Positions 20,391 through 27,904 of a stretch of DNA of 64,000 nucleotides are shown here, one piece after another. Below the pieces are notes generated by a model. It was given only the letters and a program-made list of their open reading frames with translations, searched no databases and was not told where the DNA came from. Origin of the DNA: Bacillus safensis FO-36b (GTDB lineage Bacteria > Bacillota > Bacilli > Bacillales > Bacillaceae); the NCBI RefSeq assembly GCF_000691165.1, contig NZ_ASJD01000003.1, positions 372,001 through 436,000 of the forward strand. The letters are read 5' to 3'. The position numbers were made by a program, and so were the translations under genes. Every line of letters begins with the position of its first letter. The first letter of the stretch is position 1.

Positions 20391-21524
20391 ATGAAAAAGT
20401 TGGCTCAAAGAGTGTCTTGCTTCATACTTGTAGCCGCTATATGGTCTGGCTGGTTTTCGCTTACGATGAAGGCCGCCGCTTATGTGCAAACGTCTGGTAC
20501 ACAATTTACGCTGAACAATCAACCATTTTACTTCGCCGGCACAAATAATTACTATTTCCATTATAAATCTAAAAAAATGGTAGATGCTGTGTTCGATGAT
20601 ATGAAAGCAATGAATTTAAAGGTCATACGAATTTGGGGCTTTCACGACGGGGCCCCTCAAGAGAACTCAGTCTTACAATCTAGTCCAGGCGTCTATGAAG
20701 AATCTGGTTTTCAAAAACTAGATTATGCGATTTATAAAGCAGGACAGGAAGGAATAAAGCTTGTGATCCCACTAGTGAACAATTGGGATGACTTTGGCGG
20801 GATGAATCAATATGTGAAGTGGTTCGGGGCAGAATCGCATGATGCTTTTTATACAGATCCTCGTATTCAAAAAGCATACAAAAATTATGTGCGTTATGTA
20901 TTAGAAAGAACCAATACGTATACAGGTGTTCAATATAAAGACGATCCAGCTATTATGACTTGGGAATTAGCCAACGAGCCGCGGATGCAGTCAGATCCCA
21001 CGGGAAATGTACTAGTCAAATGGGCAGATGAAATGAGTACATGGATCAAATCGCTGGATCGTCACCATCTTGTTGCAGTAGGAGATGAAGGATTCTTTCG
21101 CATACCAGGACATGAAGATTGGTTTTACGGTGGAGGAGAAGGCGTCGATTGGGACCGTTTAACATCTCTTCCTAATATCGATTATGGAACCTATCATCTG
21201 TACCCAGATCACTGGAATAAGTCTGCTGCCTGGGGAGTGAAATGGATCGAAGACCATATCACCCGCGGGAATTCAATCGGAAAGCCAGTTGTGCTAGAAG
21301 AGTTTGGCTATCAAAATCAATCAGCTCGTCCTGACGTATACCAAAGCTGGCTGTCAGCAGTTGAGCGGCTCGGAGGGGCTGGCAGTCAATTTTGGATTTT
21401 AACAAGCATTCAGGACGATGATTCGCTCTATCCGGATTATGACGGTTTCCGCATCATAAAAGGGAGCAGGGAGGCAGCACTTATCAGTGAACATGCGAAA
21501 AGAATGAATGAAAAGAACCGATGA
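20391..21524 (+). CDS. Secreted GH5 glycosidase, probable beta-mannanase
   Basis: A 377-residue protein with a classical signal peptide (MKKLAQRV charged start, hydrophobic core about residues 10-25, cleavage near TMKAAA at residues 28-30) and a GH5 (beta/alpha)8 domain. The acid/base Glu is in MTWELANEPR and the nucleophile Glu in VVLEEFGYQN, with VIRIWGF and YGTYHLYPDHW as further family blocks. The WELANEPR style is typical of endo-beta-1,4-mannanases rather than classic cellulases, so mannan is the likeliest substrate (inference). It is the only enzyme of this four-gene block with an export signal. An AGGAG site precedes the ATG. Confidence 0.9.
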   Translation: MKKLAQRVSCFILVAAIWSGWFSLTMKAAAYVQTSGTQFTLNNQPFYFAGTNNYYFHYKSKKMVDAVFDDMKAMNLKVIRIWGFHDGAPQENSVLQSSPGVYEESGFQKLDYAIYKAGQEGIKLVIPLVNNWDDFGGMNQYVKWFGAESHDAFYTDPRIQKAYKNYVRYVLERTNTYTGVQYKDDPAIMTWELANEPRMQSDPTGNVLVKWADEMSTWIKSLDRHHLVAVGDEGFFRIPGHEDWFYGGGEGVDWDRLTSLPNIDYGTYHLYPDHWNKSAAWGVKWIEDHITRGNSIGKPVVLEEFGYQNQSARPDVYQSWLSAVERLGGAGSQFWILTSIQDDDSLYPDYDGFRIIKGSREAALISEHAKRMNEKNR

Positions 21525-21756
21525 CGAATGCCTGCTGAATAAGGAACTGTTTATACCGCTCACTCCAATTAGTAATTCTTACTTTTCAGACAGAATATTT
21601 ATCACTTTTTCTATATTTAAATTTCTTGAAATATGAAGCGGTTATGAGACCAAGTTCCAGAAACGATCAAGAAGCAGAAGGTATTTATGAGATTTCGTTG
21701 AAAGGAAGGGGGTGGTTATATTTATTTTAATTCATAAAAAAGGTATTTCCAATAAC

Positions 21757-21785
21757 TTGACTAAATGGAAATTTAATTCTATACT
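21757..21785 (+). promoter_or_regulatory. SigA-type promoter of pznFKG
   Basis: -35 TTGACT (21757-21762), 17-base spacer, -10 TATACT (21780-21785). It is one of the best promoter matches in the window and overlaps a palindromic operator. Confidence 0.75.
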
Positions 21786-21799
21786 CTGTAGTACAGAGT
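21783..21799. promoter_or_regulatory. 17-bp palindromic operator overlapping the pznF -10 box
   Basis: ACTCTGTA-G-TACAGAGT is a perfect palindrome with 8-base arms and a one-base centre. It covers the second half of the -10 box and the predicted start point, the position expected for a repressor site. The winged-helix protein PznK, encoded by the second gene of this operon, is the obvious candidate ligand (inference). Confidence 0.65.
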
Positions 21800-21823
21800 T
21801 CTTTGTGGAAGAGGAGTTTATTT

Positions 21824-22417
21824 ATGTCTAATGAAAAATTTAATAATTCAGAAATATTAGAGAATTTATCTCATATCAAGACGATTACAAACTATAAAAC
21901 AGAGTATTGTAAACAAACCAGTATTTATTTTATCATTTGGGGCCTTATTTGGATAATGGGATATTCAATACCTTTACTTTTTGCTCATTCTATAACTGCA
22001 GCTGTCTTTTGGCTTATTTTAGGCATTGCTGGCTGGGTTATCACTTTAACTACTTATTTTAAACAAAAGAAAATGATACCGATGCCCTTGTTTTTAAGAA
22101 CTCAATTGCAATACACATGGCTTGGTATTGGAATCATTTTAGGTATCTTTATTTTTTTAATATGTGTTGGTTTATTACCATATACATTAAATAATTTACC
22201 CTTCTATGTTGTTTTATTGGTTTCCATCATGTATTTACTCTTAGGTATTGTTCTGGCTAAAGAGATCTTTATTATGGGGTTCTGGCTAAGTGTTTTAGGT
22301 GTAACTACATTTTTATTATTTCCTAGTTTAATGAACATTATCTTCGCTTTTATAGGTGGAGGAAGTTTGTTATTAACTGGTGTGATTTTAAAAAGAAAAG
22401 GACAAGGAAATGAGTAA
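21824..22417 (+). CDS. pznF: PznF, membrane protein of the plantazolicin cluster (proposed immunity)
   Basis: A 197-residue protein with a soluble N-terminus of about 35 residues (MSNEKFNNSEILENLSHIKT) followed by six predicted hydrophobic segments arranged as three hairpins (for example IYFIIWGLIWIMGYSIPLLF). It has no catalytic motif I recognise. By position it corresponds to PznF, generally proposed as an immunity or accessory membrane protein; function is not shown by sequence. The ATG at 21824 follows GAGGAG; an in-frame TTG at 21803 lies next to the operator and has no ribosome site. It overlaps pznK by 8 bases. Confidence 0.8.
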   Translation: MSNEKFNNSEILENLSHIKTITNYKTEYCKQTSIYFIIWGLIWIMGYSIPLLFAHSITAAVFWLILGIAGWVITLTTYFKQKKMIPMPLFLRTQLQYTWLGIGIILGIFIFLICVGLLPYTLNNLPFYVVLLVSIMYLLLGIVLAKEIFIMGFWLSVLGVTTFLLFPSLMNIIFAFIGGGSLLLTGVILKRKGQGNE

Positions 22418-22703
22418 TGTCAATAGTTTAAATGATTTAATCCATCCAAAAGTTCGGTTAGGGATTATGAGTTTATTAATGATTTATGAAAAATGTGATT
22501 TTAGCTTCTTAAAAGGTTCTTTATCTGTAACAGATGGTAATTTGGGCTCGCATTTAAAAAAATTAGAGGAAGCAGGCTATGTGCTAATTACAAAGACCTT
22601 TGTGGATAAAAAACCAAAAACAATCGTGAGTATAACAGATTTGGGAGAGCACGCCTACAAAGAATATTTGAGTGTTATTGAAGCCATTTTAAAAAATAAA
22701 TGA
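22410..22703 (+). CDS. pznK: PznK, winged-helix transcriptional regulator
   Basis: A compact 97-residue winged-helix protein: IHPKVRLGIMSLLMIYEKCDFSFLK, then the recognition helix SVTDGNLGSHLKKLEEAGYVLI and the wing TKTFVDKKPKTIVSITDLG. This is the single-domain HTH type seen next to ABC transporter genes. It overlaps the pznF stop (shared ATGAGTAA) and precedes the ABC ATPase by 21 bases, so F-K-G are one operon. The palindrome at the operon promoter suggests autoregulation (inference). Confidence 0.85.
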   Translation: MSNVNSLNDLIHPKVRLGIMSLLMIYEKCDFSFLKGSLSVTDGNLGSHLKKLEEAGYVLITKTFVDKKPKTIVSITDLGEHAYKEYLSVIEAILKNK

Positions 22704-22724
22704 GATGAAAGGAAAGGGTGCCGA

Positions 22725-23618
22725 ATGTTGCAAATAGAAAACGTCAGTAAAAAATATGGAACTTCCCAAGCGTTAAGAAGTGTTACATTAACGATTCCAG
22801 AAGGAGTTTGTTATGGATTAATAGGTCCAAATGGGTCTGGTAAATCAACCTTGATGAAAATTATATCTCACATCATTAAATCATATGAAGGCAAAGTTGA
22901 GCATGTTGGTGAATCTAAAAGTGCGCTCGGCTACATACCGCAAGACATCAGCTTAGAGGAAAAATTAACAGCTAAAGTAAATATGGAGTTTTTTGGACAA
23001 ATTTATGGTTTAAAAGGGAAAACATTAGATGAAAGAGTAGAAAAAACACTAAAAGATGTAGGATTGTGGGAAAGAGCAAACGATATCGTTGAAAGCTTTT
23101 CAGGAGGAATGAAACGCCGTTTGAATATTGGCTGCGCTTTAATGCATGCTCCTAAGTTAATTCTTTTAGATGAACCGACAGTGGGGGTAGATCCTCAATC
23201 AAGACGTTATATTTTCGACATCATTAACAAATTGAAGGAAGAGGGAAGAACTATTATCTATGTTAGTCATTATATGGAGGAAATAGAGAGTTTATGTGAT
23301 TATGTGGCTTTCATTGATAAAGGGAACATTGTTGAAGAAGGCAAAATAGATGAGCTTTTGAATCGTTACGCAGAAACATCAGTCTTTTTTGAATCTAAGA
23401 TTCCTAATAAAACATTAACTAATCTCGGGTATGATTTTGTAACTTATCAAGGTGGAGTGTTAGTTAAAACTACAAAACCATTAGATACTTTAGAAGATTT
23501 GGCTAAACTGAGTAAGAAGGAATCATTGGTTCCCCAACAATTATCTTTGTACAGACCGAGACTTGAAGATGTCTTTTTTCAATTAACAGGAACAGATTTA
23601 CGTGATCAATTACAATAA
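22725..23618 (+). CDS. pznG: PznG, ABC transporter ATP-binding protein
   Basis: ATPase of an ABC-2 type exporter (297 residues). Walker A GPNGSGKST, Q-loop YIPQD, signature FSGGMKRRLNIG, Walker B LILLDEPTVGVDPQ and switch His in YVSHYMEE are intact. The C-terminal 80 residues form the regulatory domain common in drug/bacteriocin exporters. It pairs with the permease PznH, about 250 bases downstream. Its likely role is plantazolicin export and self-protection. Confidence 0.9.
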   Translation: MLQIENVSKKYGTSQALRSVTLTIPEGVCYGLIGPNGSGKSTLMKIISHIIKSYEGKVEHVGESKSALGYIPQDISLEEKLTAKVNMEFFGQIYGLKGKTLDERVEKTLKDVGLWERANDIVESFSGGMKRRLNIGCALMHAPKLILLDEPTVGVDPQSRRYIFDIINKLKEEGRTIIYVSHYMEEIESLCDYVAFIDKGNIVEEGKIDELLNRYAETSVFFESKIPNKTLTNLGYDFVTYQGGVLVKTTKPLDTLEDLAKLSKKESLVPQQLSLYRPRLEDVFFQLTGTDLRDQLQ

Positions 23619-23750
23619 AAATGCCCTTTATGAATGAAAACCACTCTCGTATTTCAATGAAAATAACTTAAAAGAGTGACTGATGTAGAAAGAGCATAAA
23701 TCTAACGAACAGAATTAATTTGTGTGTACCGTAGATTTAAAATCATAAGT

Positions 23751-23776
23751 AATTAGTCAACATTATTTGACTAATT
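23751..23776. promoter_or_regulatory. 26-bp inverted repeat upstream of pznH
   Basis: AATTAGTCAA (23751-23760) and TTGACTAATT (23767-23776) are perfect 10-base arms around CATTAT. It lies in the 257-base gap between pznG and pznH. The sequence TTGACTAA also occurs at the pznF -35 box. No good -10 box follows at standard spacing, so an operator or RNA hairpin is more likely than a simple promoter. I see no gene in the gap. Confidence 0.5.
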
Positions 23777-23875
23777 CTAATTCGCCACATCTGCAAATGG
23801 TAAAATAAATAAAAAATGTAATTATTTAAGAGTTGTATAGAAGGGAATCAAATGAATATAACGGGAGTGATTTTT

Positions 23876-24622
23876 ATGTGGCCACTAGTCCGCATCGAAT
23901 CTATAAAACAGGTGAAAGATCGATCATTGTTGTTCTGGACCATTTTATTACCAGTTGCTTCAATTATTCTTTTAATAGAATTATTTACATCAGGTAGTTC
24001 TCAAGCACAAAAAACATTGGTTGCTTCTCAATCAGTGACAGGGATGAGCGTGTTTTTCTCCACATTTGTCATTATTTCAATTGTCATTAGTTTTGTAAAA
24101 GATCGTGAGAAAGGAATTGTGGCAAGGCTAGCAAGTACTCCTTTACAGCCGCATCATTTTTTTCTTGGAAAGTGCGTTCCGTTTTTTATTATTATCTTAT
24201 TTCAAGTTTTGCTGTTAACCATTTTAGGGGTTTATTTATATGGTATTGAAATAACACAATACAGCTCGTATTTCTTAGTAGTTGTCCTATTATCAATGCA
24301 AGTGACTTCATGGGGAGTTGCCATCGCTGCATTTGCTAAAACTGAGAATACAGGCTTAGTGATGACAAACATGATTGCTTTAGGGACAGCAGTTGCTTGT
24401 GGTTTATGGACTCCATTTGATCAATTACCTAGTTATCTCAAAATAATTGGTATGCTCTTCCCGCAGTATTGGGCACATCAAGGCTTAGTGCAATCAGTAT
24501 CAACACTACCAGGAGGAGAGAATTTGATCTTAGTAACAGCAGTCCTTATAGGCTATACACTGTTAGGGTTTATTCTTTCGTTGGTTGGCTATAAAAAATA
24601 TATAAAGAGAGCCAGAGGCTAG
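23876..24622 (+). CDS. pznH: PznH, ABC-2 type permease
   Basis: Membrane subunit with about six hydrophobic segments in the ABC-2 arrangement, including the typical KDREKGIVARLASTPLQPHHFFLGK cytoplasmic loop after helix 2. It works with PznG as the exporter. ATG 23876 has GGGAGTGA at good spacing (248 residues); ATG 23852, with AAGGGAA upstream, is an equally legal alternative adding eight residues. Confidence 0.87.
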   Translation: MWPLVRIESIKQVKDRSLLFWTILLPVASIILLIELFTSGSSQAQKTLVASQSVTGMSVFFSTFVIISIVISFVKDREKGIVARLASTPLQPHHFFLGKCVPFFIIILFQVLLLTILGVYLYGIEITQYSSYFLVVVLLSMQVTSWGVAIAAFAKTENTGLVMTNMIALGTAVACGLWTPFDQLPSYLKIIGMLFPQYWAHQGLVQSVSTLPGGENLILVTAVLIGYTLLGFILSLVGYKKYIKRARG

Positions 24623-24700
24623 TCACTAAAAATTTCAGCTAAATGTTATGCACCGCCAAATCAATGCATGTATGCTGTCTGTAGAAAAAGGAGTGAGGCA

Positions 24701-25420
24701 ATGTTAAGTGAAGAGTTAGAACTGTATGTTGAAAGTTGTTTTCGCCCATATAAAAAAGACAAAACATATGAAGAAAAGAAAAAAGAATTATTAGAGCTGC
24801 TTGGAAATGTTAAATTAAAACTCGAAAATGATGGATTAAAAGATGCAGAGGTTCAGGATATGCTTATTGAAAAGCTGAAATCAGGCGAAATAAGCATTGA
24901 TAATCATACATTAGTAATTGATGATCATAACCGCGTAGAGCACGTGAAAAAAATATTTGTTAATGCTGATTTAGAATGGTTAACATTTATAAATGTTAAA
25001 TATAAGTTGTGCGATTTTAAGGGACTATCGATTGTACAAAAAGTAATGAGTCATTCATATTTTAATGGGTGTTATCTGAGAAAAGTTAATATTAGCCATT
25101 CTAAAATTTCCTCAACTACCTTTGAAAAGAGTGATTTGACTCAATCTCATTTTGAACATTGTGAGATAACGAATTCATCCTTATATGGCTGTCATATACC
25201 CAACATTAGTATGGATGAATCATCTTTAATCAATGTTTTATTTGAAAATTGTTATTTTAAAAACATTTCTTTTGAGAATTCTAAATTAATCAATGTTAAT
25301 TTTAAATCATGTACGATTAAAAAATTAAACTTTATTGGAGTGACAATGGATAAAATGACTTATCATATTTTAGAAGGAGAAGGGGCAGATTTAAGCGGTG
25401 TGGAAGTAATCGATATTTAA
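24701..25420 (+). CDS. pznI: PznI, pentapeptide-repeat protein
   Basis: A 239-residue protein. Residues 1-95 are charged and helical; from about residue 110 to 225 the sequence has a strict five-residue periodicity with F, L, I or M at the centre (FNGCY LRKVN ISHSK ISSTT and so on, near 20 repeats). This is the signature of a right-handed quadrilateral beta-helix. Such proteins (Qnr, MfpA, McbG) can mimic DNA and protect gyrase; McbG is an immunity factor in the microcin B17 azole-peptide cluster. Plantazolicin is not known to hit gyrase, so the role here is open. It starts at ATG 24701 with AAAGGAGTGAGG; a terminator follows. Confidence 0.8.
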   Translation: MLSEELELYVESCFRPYKKDKTYEEKKKELLELLGNVKLKLENDGLKDAEVQDMLIEKLKSGEISIDNHTLVIDDHNRVEHVKKIFVNADLEWLTFINVKYKLCDFKGLSIVQKVMSHSYFNGCYLRKVNISHSKISSTTFEKSDLTQSHFEHCEITNSSLYGCHIPNISMDESSLINVLFENCYFKNISFENSKLINVNFKSCTIKKLNFIGVTMDKMTYHILEGEGADLSGVEVIDI

Positions 25421-25429
25421 TACAGCAGG

Positions 25430-25466
25430 GGCTATTGAGAAAAATCTCAATAGCCTTTTATTTTTG
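25430..25466 (+). terminator. Intrinsic terminator after pznI
   Basis: GGCTATTGAGA / TCTCAATAGCC with an AAAA loop and a T-rich tail (TTTTATTTTTG). Confidence 0.9.
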
Positions 25467-25562
25467 TTTTATTCACTATCTCTTGCTGCCCCATTAACAT
25501 GATATGAAAGTTTAATGCAAGGTTTTCGTTAAGCAAAATAAATGTGGAGAACTTCTATTTTC

Positions 25563-25610
25563 AAATAAAAGATGCCCACCCACCCAGCTAAGTCTTCTTT
25601 GCTAGGTGGG
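25563..25610 (-). terminator. Intrinsic terminator of pznA (minus strand)
   Basis: Read on the minus strand, CCCACCTAGC pairs with GCTGGGTGGG (one G-U) across a 12-base loop, then GCATCTTTTATTT. It lies about 40 bases downstream of the pznA stop. Confidence 0.8.
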
Positions 25611-25651
25611 CGAGCGATCTTTTCAATGATATGTCGAAAAACTAAAGTTGA

Positions 25652-25777
25652 TTAGAAAGTTGAAGAACTTGAGATGATTGTTGTGCAAGTGCAGCGCGCA
25701 GCCATTGGTTCGAATAGATGTTGACCTTCCCCATGTACCTTAGCGGCCAAAGCAGTTGGGATTGTAATTTTAGTCAT
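25652..25777 (-). CDS. pznA: PznA, plantazolicin precursor peptide
   Basis: A 41-codon gene on the strand opposite to its neighbours. Translation starts MTKITIPTALAAKVHGEG, continues QHLFEPMAA and ends with the core RCTCTTIISSSSTF. The first 27 residues are the leader (cleavage after MAA exposes Arg28). The core has two Cys, four Thr and four Ser arranged in two blocks split by Ile-Ile, which become azoles and one methyloxazoline; Arg becomes N,N-dimethylated. This core is that of plantazolicin. The ribosome site GGAGGT lies 7 bases before the ATG and a terminator follows. A -35-like TTGACA is seen on the minus strand at 25858-25863, but its -10 box is unclear. Confidence 0.96.
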   Translation of the reverse strand: MTKITIPTALAAKVHGEGQHLFEPMAARCTCTTIISSSSTF

Positions 25778-25902
25778 CTTTAGACCTCCTTATTTAAAAT
25801 TTATCAACATAGATATGTAGTTGATATATTACATATGATGGTTCATAAGTCTTTATTTGTCAATGATTAAGTGTGAAAGTTTTATATTTTCTGAAAAGTT
25901 CG

Positions 25903-25931
25903 TTGATAACCCTGAAAAAGTGTGGTTTAAT
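25903..25931 (+). promoter_or_regulatory. Candidate SigA promoter of the pznJCDBEL operon
   Basis: -35 TTGATA (25903-25908), 17 bases, -10 TTTAAT (25926-25931), with a TG one base before the -10. The leader to pznJ would be about 260 AT-rich bases with no other gene. A second, weaker candidate (TTGATT, 17, TTTTAT) lies about 45 bases before pznJ. Confidence 0.5.
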
Positions 25932-26199
25932 ATGACTATGGAAAATAATACTATATTTAAAATTTTATGTATTTAAAGGGTTTATATGGTCTTAATGTTG
26001 TTTTTTTGATTGAAGGGCGGCGTTATTTTGGATCAAATATTTTGGGTATTTAGATATTAAGTTAATTAAATGTATGAAAAAAGTTGAGGTTACTATGTTA
26101 TGAAGAACTCGAATAGAAGATTACTTTTTCTATTATAAGTTGATTCACTTAGATTTTAACCATTTTATCCCAATGTGATCGGGGAAGAGGGGGCTCTTT

Positions 26200-26907
26200 A
26201 TGAGTATTCATTATGTCGGTATTAGAGAACCAATCAAAGCCTATTTAGAGAAGATGAAAGTTGAGTATGAATACTATCCTGCTCAAATAATCGATTTGGG
26301 CGGGGCTGTTAGTTATGACAAAGAATACTTTATAAATAATACTGATTTTCAAACGGAAACGATTATTTTATCTAATAGAAGGCATACTGTTGAGGATGAA
26401 CTAGGTTCTCTTGAAAGTGAATTATTGAAAATCTATCAGAATAGCATACTTTATAGGACTTCACCGCTTGATATCAATATAGAACTTTATAGAGGATGGG
26501 CAGGTGCTACTGGTAAATTAATAACTGCATTTTCTCCCGAGGGAGTTAATTGGATCAATACAAAAGATGTTGTAAAGGCATGTTTAATCCCTAAAAAAGA
26601 TGTTAGGAATCGTGCTGGAAAGGCATATGATTTAACAGGACCAGAGTTAGTAAGTATGAGTAGGCTGAAGGATATTTTTGAAGAGGATTTAAATATGAAA
26701 ATTGAATTATATTGTAAAAGTAAAGAAGAGGTCATATCAATATTGTCCCAGAACAATATGCCTTTAGACGTATTAGAATGGTTAGTCGGTTTTCAAGAAG
26801 CTTCTTCTTCAAAACATTTACAGCCATTTACGAACACGCTTGAACAAATAATTGGTCACCCCCCAACTCGGGCCCAATTATCTAAAATACAAATTAATTA
26901 TTCTTAA
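26200..26907 (+). CDS. pznJ: PznJ, NmrA-like fragment without nucleotide-binding motif
   Basis: A 235-residue protein usually listed as of unknown function. Residues 75-235 follow the C-terminal half of atypical short-chain dehydrogenases of the NmrA type. Seen are ILYRTSPLDINIELYRGW, a WINTKDVVKACL segment (usual WIDVRDVA), KAYDLTGPELVSMSRLKDIF, and a final LEQIIGHPPTRAQLSKI matching the family's GRPPRTFEEF ending. The N-terminal GxxGxxG Rossmann motif is missing, so it is probably a non-catalytic scaffold or binding protein (inference). The ATG follows GGGGAAGAGGGGG. It leads the modification operon, 14 bases before pznC. Confidence 0.72.
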   Translation: MSIHYVGIREPIKAYLEKMKVEYEYYPAQIIDLGGAVSYDKEYFINNTDFQTETIILSNRRHTVEDELGSLESELLKIYQNSILYRTSPLDINIELYRGWAGATGKLITAFSPEGVNWINTKDVVKACLIPKKDVRNRAGKAYDLTGPELVSMSRLKDIFEEDLNMKIELYCKSKEEVISILSQNNMPLDVLEWLVGFQEASSSKHLQPFTNTLEQIIGHPPTRAQLSKIQINYS

Positions 26908-26921
26908 AGGAGGAATAATAT

Positions 26922-27902
26922 ATGTTTGTCAAAGACCAAGAAATGACGAGGTATAAATTAGCACCACACATTACGCTAGGTAAACTAGAAGACAGTTTGA
27001 TTGGTTTAAAAGCGCAAACTGTCACCAAAATTGAAGGTGACGGAATTATTGAATTTATTCAAGAAATTTCTAATTATCTCACGGAAGATAATGGGGTTTC
27101 GATTAAAGAACTAGAGGAGAATTTCGAAGTAGAGAGTGATCAATTAAAACATGTCCTCGAATTTTTAGTTACAAACGGAATGTGTGTTAAGACGGATATG
27201 AACTTTGATTTGACGGCGCTTTTGTCTTATGAAAGAGCCGGTGGACAAGTATTGGTTGAAGATATACTAGATCGTTTAAAAACAGGAATTGTTGAAGTTA
27301 TTACGCGAGATCATAATCCAGTTGCTGCTGAATTTATTCGTCATTTGCAAGAGGCAGGGCTACATGTAGTGCTTAAAGGAGAATTAAATAAGCAGCCGGA
27401 TATCAGGGTTGCTATTGGCAACTCTCATTTAGACCCGATTTTTGAAGAAATAAATGATCTAGCATTAGAAGACCACATACCTTGGTTGAGCATTGTGCCA
27501 TATGATGGACAGACATCTTGGGTAGGTCCATTTTTCATACCACATCAATCAGCTTGTTTACATTGCTATAACCTTCGAAAGTCAGCAAACTTTTCTGACG
27601 AAGTATTGCGTTCAGACTTAATGAAAATAAAGCCTATAAATCCTGAAAAGAAACCGGTTTATCATATGCCGATTCATTTAGTTCAAATCGGAATTGCAAG
27701 TAATTTAATTTTAGAATGGCTCACACTAAAAGATTACGCACCAAGTGCAATACCAGGTGGATTTACAACAATTAATTTAGATGATAAAGGTGTCTCATTT
27801 AATCATCATCGTGTCTATAGAGTACCTAGATGCCCGAAGTGTTCCCCAGCTGCAGATACAGGTTTTCCTCAAGTTTGGTTTCATGGTGAGGTGAATAATT
27901 AA
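26922..27902 (+). CDS. pznC: PznC, azoline-forming cyclodehydratase partner (E1/ThiF-like, RRE)
   Basis: Partner protein of the YcaO enzyme, presenting the precursor leader. Residues 10-90 form the winged-helix RiPP recognition element (LTEDNGVSIKELEENFEVESDQLKHVLEFLVTNGMCVK). The rest is the ocin-ThiF-like fold. A zinc-binding tetrad is present: Cys212 and Cys215 in CLHCYNL, Cys304 and Cys307 in CPKCSP. No E1 adenylation motif is evident, as in other C proteins of this class. It is followed 2 bases later by pznD. A perfect AAAGGAGG site precedes the ATG. Confidence 0.9.
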   Translation: MFVKDQEMTRYKLAPHITLGKLEDSLIGLKAQTVTKIEGDGIIEFIQEISNYLTEDNGVSIKELEENFEVESDQLKHVLEFLVTNGMCVKTDMNFDLTALLSYERAGGQVLVEDILDRLKTGIVEVITRDHNPVAAEFIRHLQEAGLHVVLKGELNKQPDIRVAIGNSHLDPIFEEINDLALEDHIPWLSIVPYDGQTSWVGPFFIPHQSACLHCYNLRKSANFSDEVLRSDLMKIKPINPEKKPVYHMPIHLVQIGIASNLILEWLTLKDYAPSAIPGGFTTINLDDKGVSFNHHRVYRVPRCPKCSPAADTGFPQVWFHGEVNN

Positions 27903-27904
27903 TT

